A stretch of 44,120 bases of DNA from Cylindrodendrum hubeiense (taxonomy: Eukaryota; Ascomycota; Sordariomycetes; Hypocreales; Nectriaceae): the NCBI GenBank assembly GCA_014621425.1, contig JAANBB010000328.1, positions 2,640-46,759 on the forward strand. Direction: 5' to 3'. Position numbers and translations under genes: made by a program. The notes under the pieces were generated by a model. The model did not search any database. It saw only the letters and a program-made list of their open reading frames with translations, and was not told the DNA's origin. This document shows, piece by piece, positions 31,826 to 40,956 of this stretch. Position 1 is the first letter of the stretch; the number at the start of each line of letters is the position of its first letter.

Positions 31826-32980
31826 TTGATTAACAGCACCATCAATACCGGGTTTATATAACGATTGGGACGGAGTATCTCTTGGGTCGGGCACGTTGGC
31901 TCTGGAGTTGGATTTTATTGGATGACGTCGAAGGACAGGCGCGTTGTCTCTTTTGTATCACGATATACTGTGCGTGTATGAGGTGGTTCAGCTCCGCCGC
32001 CGATCTTCAGCACCGAAGAGTGGAGGGCCCGTCTGCGTCGCCCAGCTTGGGGTTTGACGAGAAAGACGAGATTGCATCGCCACGAGGTTAAAGTGAAGAT
32101 CTGGAGAGGCGTCGAGCGGACGCCCAAATAAATACCTACCTACCAAATGGCAAGGAAATTATGACGAAAGACACATGACTCTGACATGAAGCACGAGGAT
32201 CCGTGAAGGCAGAATACTGGTCAGAGGATGAGGATGGATGGAGTAGTAGTAGTAGTGTGAAGGCAAACACAAGTGAGAAAGGTAAATGATGAGCTCCTGG
32301 TGGTCTCCGATTGGAGTCTGAAGACCGATGGCGAGGAATCAGAGGGTGGCCATCCTGCCGCACCACCAAGACGAGGTCACACCAAGCGAAGGCATGAGAA
32401 GAGGCATTGTCCCAGGATTCAGAGAGGGATGAGGAGGAGAAGAATGAAGGGAAATCGACCAGATGGCTGCTCCCTCTTTGGGGATGAAATTCTCTTCTCC
32501 AAAGCTTGGCGGAATGGGAAGAAGAGAAAAAGCAAAATTTTCGATTCTGGGATGGACTCTAGAAGCTAGCCTGGTCGAGAGCGGAGTGGGGGGGTCGCAA
32601 GGATGGAGCACTTTAGGTGAGGGGGGACGATCCCTTGGTGGGCTCTCACGAAGAGCGCTGTAAGTTAGTGGGCTGCAAGTCACTGATTGCCAGTGCGGAG
32701 TGTTTCCCCAGCGACCCCCGACGTCACTACTTTCCCCACTGGAGCACTAGAGCCGCCGTTCCGCCAGATGCGCCCAAAACAGGGCCATCACCTGGTGCTA
32801 CCTCATCGCGTTGTGCTTCTGTCGCGAACCAACCCTCCCAACTGTAGTGTGTTTGCCGAATCGGAAAACACAACCGTCCTTCTTTTTGCAAACCTCCCCC
32901 ATCGACGCCGACGAACGAAACCAGGCTGCTTCACTGCACCGCACTGCACCGCACCGCACCGAGCTTACACGCTGTCTAAG
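31826..32980. other. 1.15-kb spacer downstream of the C2H2 gene
   Basis: This is the 3' region of the C2H2 gene plus the promoter of the next gene. It contains a GTA trinucleotide run (about 32242-32256), purine-rich sequence near 32380-32560, and a short GCACC-type repeat at 32931-32961 in the leader just before the next ATG. No coding pattern is supported. Confidence 0.5.
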
Positions 32981-34169
32981 ATGCCGATCCAGCGACGAGG
33001 TCCCACGAACCCGGCCGACGCCGGAGACGAGGTCCCGGCCCCATCTCCGGCCGAGTCGTCGCCGTCGGTGCCGTCCCCCACCCGCAGCTCTGCGCTGCCC
33101 GTCGCGGTGCAGTTCCCGCTGGCCGCCGTTCTCAGCTTCTCCATGGCGAGTCTAGGGTACAGCCTGCTCGGCGAGGTGACCAAGGGCGAGCTCGCCGCCG
33201 TCAGTCGCAGCCAGGATACGTGGGAGGAGGTGGGCCTGTTGGCGGGTTGGCGAGGGTAAGTCTCTCGAGCCGATGGGGATAATGTTCCCGCAGACAAAGG
33301 AATGATGAGCTGACGAGGGTGTTTTTGCGCTGTCTAACAGGATCGAGTTGGCCTTGGGATGGTTTGGCAAGCTTGATAGCTTAGATGTTGCCATGTTGGA
33401 TCTGTTGTCGCATGGTCCTCACGTCAGTTTACCCCTCCTCCTCTGCGTACGCGTCGTGGCATAGGATGCAAAGGAGATGCGCACATCCTAACACCTCGAG
33501 CAGTTCTACCTTCTCTCGACCTTTTACAACCTCAGCCCATCGACGGCGCTCTATGCTCTGCTCATTGACATCACATCCGTCGCGGCCCCCTTCTACTTGC
33601 TCCGCCCCCTCTCCGCCGTGCACACACCTTCAGCCGCGGCTAAGCTCCCCAACCGCGAGCTCCTCGACGTGGTGCTTCAGCTGTACACGGCAGCCCTATC
33701 GACGGGCATTTACTCCGTCGTCCTGGTCCTATCGATGCGCTTTATCCTGCCCCGTATCCTCGTCGTCTACTTCGCCAACCTGCCCACCGTCGAGCCTGCT
33801 TACGCTGCGTCTTACACCTCCATCCTGCCCGTAACGGTGGTCTTCGGTGTCGCCGCTAGTACCTTCATCTTTGCGCCCTTCGCGACGACGGGTCATGTGA
33901 AGGAGGACGACAAGATCGCAGCGTTTGACCCAGTGGAGGCGTCGCTCGGAGAGACTGTGTGGTGGAATACCTGGGGCTATACGGCCAAGACCAAAGTGGT
34001 CATCCGGCGCACGGCGGTGGCCGTGTTCGTGTCGGCCATCAACACGTACCTTGCCTGCTCCAAGACGGTGTCCGGTGTCGAGCCATTAGGTGCCGCTGCC
34101 TACGCGGGCGTCTGGGCGTTTGCGGCATTGTGCTCAGGCGTCGGGCTGGGCTTCGTCGGCAATGAGTGA
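32981..34169 (+). CDS. multi-pass membrane protein of unknown function, 340 aa
   Basis: Three exons give 340 residues; introns are 33256-33340 and 33423-33503, the latter with donor GTCAGT and a CCTAAC branch site. The first 37 residues are Pro/Ser-rich and cytosolic-looking. About six hydrophobic segments follow, including AVQFPLAAVLSFSMASLGYS, YALLIDITSVAAPFYLL, IYSVVLVLSMRFILPRILVV, TSILPVTVVFGVAASTFIFA, TAVAVFVSAINTYLAC and AYAGVWAFAALCSGVGLGFV. A conserved-looking loop WWNTWGYTAKTKVVIRR sits between the last spans. I do not recognise the family and assign no function. The frame is kept across both introns and codon use matches the neighbours, so the gene itself is well supported. Confidence 0.85.
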
Positions 34170-35159
34170 TTACTTGACGCCCCGGAACGGATCAGCCTTG
34201 CGGCATATGGTAGGGCTTGTTTAGCGTTACATCGAGAGGTCAGGGGTTCGGACCGGGGTCGGGAGGATGAGATTCAAACCCATCCATGTAAGATGGAGAA
34301 GTTGAGCCGAAACGGGACAGGATTTCCCCCGGGCGAGGGAGCATGGAGAAGGGATGGGGTGGGATGGGACGATATGGTCGGGATGAGGCTTAGCACTGGC
34401 GATTTGGTTCTTGTCTGGTTTGGTCATCGGGGGATTTGCCTTGTCCTCGTCTTGTACCCCTTGTTCTCAGTCTGCCTGAGCTACCTCCGTAATTTGGAGG
34501 AGGGAAGACGAGGAGGGAAGACAAGGAGGGAATGGCGTCTTTACACTTGACTCACTTTTCTATGTTTATTACTTACAGTTACTGATATAGCATGGGGGAC
34601 GGAGCTTTCTAGTCTCCCCGCTTTCTCAATGGCAATGCTGGAATTAGAAATACGATGATGGAGTCCTCAGGTGACTCTGGAAAAATGACCCGAGAGGAGC
34701 AGGCACACGCAGGGTAGGTGATGACCACCGACCGATCGATCCAGTATCGGCAGGGGAGGGCATCGCGGTGTGGAAGGCTCAGTCACCAAACCCCGGCAGC
34801 CTGATTCGCCAGCCTGGCCTTGTCATCCGATTGTGAAACCATGGATAGAAGCCTGTCAATCCCAAGGCAGCCGTGGAGGGATGGAGCCTAGAGGGTGGCA
34901 GGAGAGGAGAGTTGACAGGTTGGAGTTGAGAGTTGAGAAATGAATGATGTAACATGATGTAGGTTGGGCGAGATGAAACAAAATTAGAAGGTTGCCAAGG
35001 CATCAAGAGTCGGCCGGCCTACTTGGGTGACCTGAAGTGGCGCCCGTAGGGCTGGGTTATGTGCAGGACAGCCTGGGAGATGGATTGGACGACGTGTGCT
35101 GTATGTATGTAAATAGGCTTCCAAGGGGTTGGGTTGGTGTGGGTGACATTGTGATCAAG

Positions 35160-35392
35160 ATTAAGAGGGAGGGAGAGAGAGTCATCTCGGGATGGAGTGC
35201 GTGTGTGTGTGTGTGTGGCTGCCAGTGAGTCGGGCTGTTGCACAGGGAGAAGAGAAAAAGAGAGAGAAAAATTACAATGACAGAGAGGGAGGAGAGGAGA
35301 GAAAGAGAGAGACAGGGAGATGATGCGATGTGGTGTGTGTGTGCGTGTTGTGCGTGCGTGTTGTGTGTGTGTGTGTGCGTGGTAGATGAGTA
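35160..35392. repeat. simple-sequence cluster: GA-rich and (GT)n tracts
   Basis: Within about 230 bp there is a (GT)n run at 35200-35217, a nearly pure purine (GA-rich) tract at 35281-35325, and a second, interrupted (GT)n/(GCGT) run at 35332-35391. Alternating GT and mirror-like GA tracts are prone to non-B DNA and to length change. Confidence 0.85.
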
Positions 35393-36379
35393 GATGCGAG
35401 TATCCATGATGCAAACGCCCCGGGCGGCTTGCGGATGTGGACCATCCGGACGCCCAGTCGCCAACCACAAGCCCGACAGCGCCGATTCTGCGACCTCGCA
35501 ACGGCGCGACCCAGGCATTTGGTTCGGCAAACACAATGTAATTAAAGCAGCTGACGTGCATGGAAACCCCTCTGTATGCCACTTTGCATGCGGTGTCTCC
35601 CACAGGTACAAGGGCGCCGGAACTGCGCCTCGCCCGACACGGGATCCCTGCTACGCTCGTCGACTTCTGTGCGTCTTGGTGCCCGCCCCCCGTCCGTTCT
35701 GCCCCGGGATGGGGCCGTGTCCGTGGACCCGTGTCCACCAAAAGGCACACATCGCCAGAAAAACACCCAGGCAATTACAAGCACGGACAAGGCAATGGCA
35801 GGCATACGGCCGCCCTACAGCGAGGCTGTCCCGGCCGAGTCCCGTCCACGGCCAAGTCAAGACTCCTGGGCAATCAAACTGGGCACTTCCCCACCCGCTC
35901 CGCCTCGCCGGTGTGGGTGTGGTGGGTGTAAGTCGGCACGACCCATCCCACGTTTCCCGCCCAGACAGCACGGCTGTGGGCCTGACGCCTACAGACTTGC
36001 CTGGGACCCTAGAGACCCGTACGGGCACGCTACGCATCGACGTCTCGTTTCGTCTCGTCTTGTCTCGTCTTCTCAACTCGGGGCGATCGAAGGAGTGCCC
36101 CACTGGACCGGGTCTCCCGTGCAAACAAAGCAACCCGGGCTCGATGCCTCTTCCAAAGTGGAATGCTGGACGAGAGGGAGCCTTGGCAGGGCTGTTCTCC
36201 ATCCCGCAACAGTATCCTCCGATACCCCCGTGTGACGACAAGGTGAAGGGTGTCTCGTGCCAGTTTGAGGTGAGTAATGAGTGGTATTTGCTGTTCGAGG
36301 TGAGCCTGGTGGGCTGAGCTGCAGTTCGCATCCAAGTTCCTGGAGCCTTCAGAGTCCACTGACAGAGGAATCGATCAGG

Positions 36380-36386
36380 TATAAGA
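36380..36386 (+). promoter_or_regulatory. TATA-like box of the solenoid gene
   Basis: TATAAGA lies 147 bp upstream of the ATG at 36527, a usual fungal distance. The intervening leader is A/C-rich (many CAACA/ACAGCA words), which is common in well-translated fungal messages. Confidence 0.5.
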
Positions 36387-36526
36387 CATGAATGAGTCCC
36401 TCCAAGACAACACTCTGCACCACAACTCGAAGCATATCCAACACAGCAATCACTGCAAAGCCAACAGCACAGCAACATCAGCTTCTCAAGAACAACTCTC
36501 TACGACAGACAAACCATATCATCATC

Positions 36527-37188
36527 ATGTCCACCCCCCCAGGCTTCCTCAGGTCCAGGAGTGTTAGAGACGACGGTCAGGTCGACCTCCTGGGCCCCAT
36601 CGACGTTGATGGTTCTGTCAAGTCTGGCAGCGGCGTCACCCTTACCAACGATATTATTATCAGGGAGAAGCTCGAGGCCTACGGCGCCATCTACATTAAC
36701 GGCAGCGTTAGCTGTGGGTGAGTTGACCCCCCTAACCCTTTCTTTGAGGAACACACATTAACCAAGGCTCTAAACAGGGGAAGAATCAAGGCCTATGGCA
36801 ACATAATCGTCCGCGGCTACCTCTCTGCCAGGTAAATATTCCACCCAACGACACATCGACCGAAAAGGAACTCGAAGCTAACCCTACGACAGTGACAAGA
36901 TTAAGGGATCTGGAAAGTTAAAGATCGAAGGCGCGCTGGAGGGAAGGGACTTGGAGATTTACGGAAACGTCAGCATCCAAGGATCACTGTACGAACACAT
37001 GGAGCCCTACTACGTGGTTTGGAGGATATCGTGCTAACTTGTTGGATAGGAAATGCAGGCGCTTGGTCGTCTACGGATCTCTGACTCTGATCGGCCCTGA
37101 GGACCAGTCTTGGTACTACGCGGAGGAGCCTGTACAGATTGCTGGACCAGTCATCAGGAGGGACCAGGAGGCCGATTGGGACTGGTAG
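36527..37188 (+). CDS. bactofilin-like beta-solenoid protein, 158 aa
   Basis: Four exons give 158 residues: introns 36714-36777, 36833-36892 and 36989-37049. A first intron of 36718-36784 is also possible and gives 157 residues. After a short N-tail, almost the whole protein consists of turns of about 17 residues with hydrophobic residues at every other position and a Gly at the corner: IDVDGSVKSGSGVTL, KLEAYGAIYINGSV, IKAYGNIIVRGYL, KIKGSGKLKIEGAL, LEIYGNVSIQGSL, LVVYGSLTLIG. This is the pattern of the bacterial bactofilin (polymer-forming cytoskeletal) solenoid. The C-terminal tail is acidic and Trp-rich, ending DWDW. No signal peptide or membrane segment is present. A polymerising or scaffold role is only an inference from the fold. 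Confidence 0.82.
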
Positions 37189-38334
37189 ATGCCACGATGC
37201 ATCGTCGGTTCTCAGGAACGATTTACGAAGTAGGATGATTGGGATTCCACTTTTATGACAGCATGTACTAGCAAGCATTGGGTGTACGACAAGAATGGCA
37301 GCTGGATTTCACAGGGAGAGGCGTTATAGAACAATAGATAGACATTTCATTCAACCTCATCAATAATAACAATACCACACCTCATTGATCCATTGAATCA
37401 TGATACGTCCATGACACAAATGTGAAAACCCGAGTATCCACTCTGGGCAGACTTGAATGGTACTACGTAGTTTGTTGCGGGGGGGGCCATGGAGCGAAGG
37501 ATCGACTGTGAAGATCAACCCAGGCACCCTGGCCACGCCGTGGATACTCGGTAGTGCTTAAAAGGCGTTGAAAAACAACGGCAATCTATAATAACCTTGG
37601 CCCGAGCTCGAGTCCACGTACTTGTACGTACAGAGATGAGTTTCCGTCCGTCGTGGGTCTGTCGCGCCGTGCGTGGGGACGCACACGGAGATTAAGAGGG
37701 ATCTGGGTTAAACGGTGAGTTCAGGTAAGGTTGACTGGCAGACCAAGGTGAGCTTGGGAATCCCGATTCAAACTAAAAGCACTGAAGGATGAGTGCATGG
37801 TTGCATTCATGCGCAATCACGCAGATGATGCCAACATAGACCATTCATTGGGTTCTCGATCTTCAGCTGCAGGGTGAATCATCTTCATCACCTTCAGGTG
37901 GCGGAGGCTGTGAGTGGCCTGCCCATCAACGTAGGATTGGTCGTGAGGTTGTCTCCACGCTGCCGAGACGCTGATACCACCTCCGGAAAAAAGGTGTGGA
38001 TTGGATGACTCAGCCATCACATGACCGTCGATGCTGCCCTCCTTCCGCTGGATTGGGTTGCACGTGCACGGGCCATCGCCCGTTCCTGGTCCGCTGATTC
38101 TGGCGTGCACAAGCGCATTTGTTGACGTACCATCGGCTCGCGCCAGAGAGAAACGTGCCCACCAACGACAGCTCCAGTTCTCCGACGCGCCTCAACAGCC
38201 GCGCCGCCAGCAGATGGCATCGCCGACGCCGAAGTCGCACAGCGGACACCTCGAATTGCATTTTGCGACACACATGATTTAGGCTGTTTGCGCCGTGTTC
38301 ATTGCGCCTCGCAGCTTGGGGCTGAAGACCGAAG
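37189..38334. other. 1.15-kb spacer, no gene seen
   Basis: Contains the 3' region of the solenoid gene (AT-rich around 37310-37420), a G-run near 37480-37490 and the promoter of the ING gene. Short frames on both strands lack any domain. No RNA gene is recognised. Confidence 0.5.
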
Positions 38335-40956
38335 ATGGCTGCCACAGCGAACACCTCGCATGCTGCACCAGGCAACGACGACGACGACTCCGCAATGGAC
38401 GGCGTCTCCCCCAAGAACCAGACCTCGATGACGCATGCCGTTGCGCAGTCGCTTGGCCAGATAGGCAACGGCATCGCGTCACTCGAGGCTCGCGCGGATC
38501 CGGATGCGCAGACGACCGTTACCGACTTTCTCGACTTCACCGAATACCTACCCTCTGACGTCGTGCGATCCCTGACTCTTATCGGCCAGCTGGACCAGAC
38601 CTATGCGAATGCCTCATGCAAAGTCAACGACCTTACCACCGTCTGGGGTCGCCTGCCTAGCCTCGCTGCCGATGAGCGACCCTCGCCGGTGCAGCTGCGG
38701 GCTGACATCTCGGAGCACCTGAACCAGGCAGTGAGCTCCAGGGTTTTCGCGCACTCCGAAGCCGTGAGGATGTCGGAGAACGTGCACAGGCACTACAACA
38801 AAGCCAAGGTTCTGCTTTCGAAGCTGCAGACCATGATGGATAACTACCCCACGGACGACGCGAAGAGCCCCTTGGCCCCCAAGTCGCCGCAGATGATGCG
38901 GGCCAAGCTGGGGGTGCGGACTGCAGGAGAAGGGGGCCAGAAGGTTCGACGGCAGCAAGTTCCTCGAATTGTGGTTCCTGGCGAGGTTCTGGCGCCATAT
39001 GATCTAGAGTACGACACTTTCACGGACGAGAGCGACGTGAGCTCCGACGAAGAATCTGATACGCCAGGGCCACGCCGAACGCCAGCGCCCCAACCCCGAA
39101 TCAAGATTGTCAATAATAAGCCTCCAAAGACCCCGAGTCGTCTCGCACGCCCAGTTTCATATCCAAATGCAGCTCTGAGCGCAGCCGCAGCCGCCAATGC
39201 CGTAGCCTTGCTTCACCCACCACCGGAAAACCCAGTTCTCGGCAGTCCCGATGCGCCATGGCTGCAGCTCACGCAATACGAGCTTGCTAAGCTTCGAAAA
39301 CGTATGAAGAAGAACGCAACGTGGACACCCAGTGAGACCATGATCGCAAGAGAATTGAAGGCCTTGGGTCGTGGCCCAGACGCATTCCGGGAGGCGAAGA
39401 AGAAGGCGGAAGAGGAGGGCAAGTCCTTTTCACCTCCTGTCCCCACGCCCGTTGTCGATGAAGAATCCGGAACACAGCAACTGCCGGCTGGAGCCATTAG
39501 CGCCGATACCTTAGCGGCCGATGAAGTCCCTACTAGTAACAGAGGGATGAAGCTCAACGAGGCCAAGAAGCTGAAGAGAGAGGCCCTTGCGAAACTTGCG
39601 GCTGAAGAGGCTGAAGAGTCCGCAAGGAAGATGGCAGAGGCGGCCAAGTTGTTCCTCGGCAGCAACGGCAACCAAAACGCTTCTTCTGAAGCCCCTAAAG
39701 ATACAGCGTCTGGTGCGAAAGGCGGAAAGTCGAGGACAGCCTCGCGATCGACGAAACGCAAGAGGGAACCGGAACCCGAGAACGTCCCTGAGGTTCAGGA
39801 GCCGGCGGAAACCCCATCCTCGCGGCAACAGACCAAGCGTACCAAGACCGAGACGCCGATCCCGCCTCCTCATCATCCTTCGATTAACCATAGCAAGGTG
39901 CCAACTCCCGAAAACTCATCTTCCTCAAATGCCCTGTCGACTCCTGCCGAGTCTATGGCGGTGACGCACTCCGAAACCCCCGTCCCTATCCCCATCCCTC
40001 CTCAAGGATCGTCCGCGGCCGCTCGGGCAGCGACGTCCCCAACCCCGAGTGCATCTAACTCTAACACAGTGACCACTTCTATCCCTGTTAAACTACCCCC
40101 GGCAGAGACACCGGTCCCGCTTCCCATCTCCGAGCAGCGGAAGTCGGCAACACCGGTGCTGCCCCCGGTCAGAGAGACGCCTACACGAGAGACGAGCAAG
40201 CGAGAAACTCGCGGCGAAGCAGCGAAACGGACGCAGCAGCAACAGCAGACACCCATCGTCGTCCCGCCTCCGCAGACTCCTCAGGCCGCCCCTGAACCGG
40301 TTATCAAGCAATCCTCCTCCCGAGCCGCGACCCCTCAGACGACTCCTGCGCCTGAAGGCCTCTTCTCACGTCGGCCGAGCTCTCGAGGTAAAGCTATGAG
40401 CCAAGAGCCACAGCCCTCGTTAGCCGCAGACCGACCACGGCGTGCGAGCACCGCTCGCAACACACCCGCCCCAGAGCCACGACCTCCCAACAAGCGAACT
40501 AAGCGTCCCGCCCCCGGCGTTGTTAGCACCACGAACAGTGGCGGGAACAGCGCTGTAGGTAAGCGAAAGGCGGCGCCGCGAAAGAAGGCGCGCCCGAGGA
40601 AGGACAAGGGGCCAGCAGAGATTGAGATGGAAGAAGTTGATGACGAGGGTAACCCGATCGATCCCGACGAGCCGCGGTACTGTCTCTGCAACCGAGTTAG
40701 CTTTGGCACCATGATCCAGTGCGACAATATGGACGTAAGCGCCTCCTCACCCTCGATCTCAACCAGAACAACGCCCAGCCAGACAGACAGTAAACTAATC
40801 ACCGAACAGAATTGCAAGCAGGAATGGTTCCACCTCGAATGCGTCGAATTGTCGGACATTCCGGCGCGGACGACTAAATGGTACTGCCCCGACTGCCGGG
40901 TGCTGCTCAACATTGGGCAGAAGGGGGAGGTGAGTGCTCGTGGAATCAGGATGTAG
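38335..40956 (+). CDS. ING-family PHD-finger chromatin protein (Pho23-type)
   Basis: Chromatin regulator of 848 residues with one intron (40735-40809). The N-terminal ING helical domain (about residues 60-185) contains FLDFTEYLPSDVVRSLTLIG and TTVWGRLPS and should bind partner subunits and histone H3. A long disordered linker rich in Pro, Ser, Thr, Ala and Lys follows, including a KRK/PRKKARPRK basic patch near 755. The C-terminal PHD finger has C783, C785, C796, C802, H808, C811, C826 and C829, starting YCLCNRVSFGTMIQC; such fingers read H3K4me3. Size and the long linker suit Pho23 of the Rpd3L deacetylase complex rather than the shorter Yng1/Yng2, but that assignment is an inference. The protein ends VSARGIRM; a further intron at the GTGAGT at 40930 cannot be excluded. 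Confidence 0.9.
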   Translation: MAATANTSHAAPGNDDDDSAMDGVSPKNQTSMTHAVAQSLGQIGNGIASLEARADPDAQTTVTDFLDFTEYLPSDVVRSLTLIGQLDQTYANASCKVNDLTTVWGRLPSLAADERPSPVQLRADISEHLNQAVSSRVFAHSEAVRMSENVHRHYNKAKVLLSKLQTMMDNYPTDDAKSPLAPKSPQMMRAKLGVRTAGEGGQKVRRQQVPRIVVPGEVLAPYDLEYDTFTDESDVSSDEESDTPGPRRTPAPQPRIKIVNNKPPKTPSRLARPVSYPNAALSAAAAANAVALLHPPPENPVLGSPDAPWLQLTQYELAKLRKRMKKNATWTPSETMIARELKALGRGPDAFREAKKKAEEEGKSFSPPVPTPVVDEESGTQQLPAGAISADTLAADEVPTSNRGMKLNEAKKLKREALAKLAAEEAEESARKMAEAAKLFLGSNGNQNASSEAPKDTASGAKGGKSRTASRSTKRKREPEPENVPEVQEPAETPSSRQQTKRTKTETPIPPPHHPSINHSKVPTPENSSSSNALSTPAESMAVTHSETPVPIPIPPQGSSAAARAATSPTPSASNSNTVTTSIPVKLPPAETPVPLPISEQRKSATPVLPPVRETPTRETSKRETRGEAAKRTQQQQQTPIVVPPPQTPQAAPEPVIKQSSSRAATPQTTPAPEGLFSRRPSSRGKAMSQEPQPSLAADRPRRASTARNTPAPEPRPPNKRTKRPAPGVVSTTNSGGNSAVGKRKAAPRKKARPRKDKGPAEIEMEEVDDEGNPIDPDEPRYCLCNRVSFGTMIQCDNMDVSASSPSISTRTTPSQTDSKLITEQNCKQEWFHLECVELSDIPARTTKWYCPDCRVLLNIGQKGEVSARGIRM

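Larger units (their letters stand above)
34170..36526. other. 2.36-kb spacer with simple-sequence cluster
   Basis: No supported gene. The middle holds GT- and GA-rich tracts (separate entry). The part from 35400 to 36330 is GC-rich with two overlapping long frames on opposite strands; neither looks like protein. The right end is the promoter and leader of the solenoid gene, with a TATA-like site. Confidence 0.5.

Noticed and set aside
34195..34260. GGGGTTCGGACC word resembling part of a tRNA
   Set aside because: No cloverleaf can be drawn; the acceptor stem and anticodon arm are missing.
35394..36317. 307-codon open frame on the plus strand
   Set aside because: It overlaps a 275-codon frame on the other strand, shows no domain, and its amino-acid mix follows the GC-rich base composition.
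35651..36478. 275-codon open frame on the minus strand
   Set aside because: Same region as the plus-strand frame, Cys/Arg/Gly-rich without pattern and without homology that I recognise.
38614..40913. Several long minus-strand frames opposite the ING gene
   Set aside because: Codon-bias shadows; the sense frame has both ING and PHD domains.
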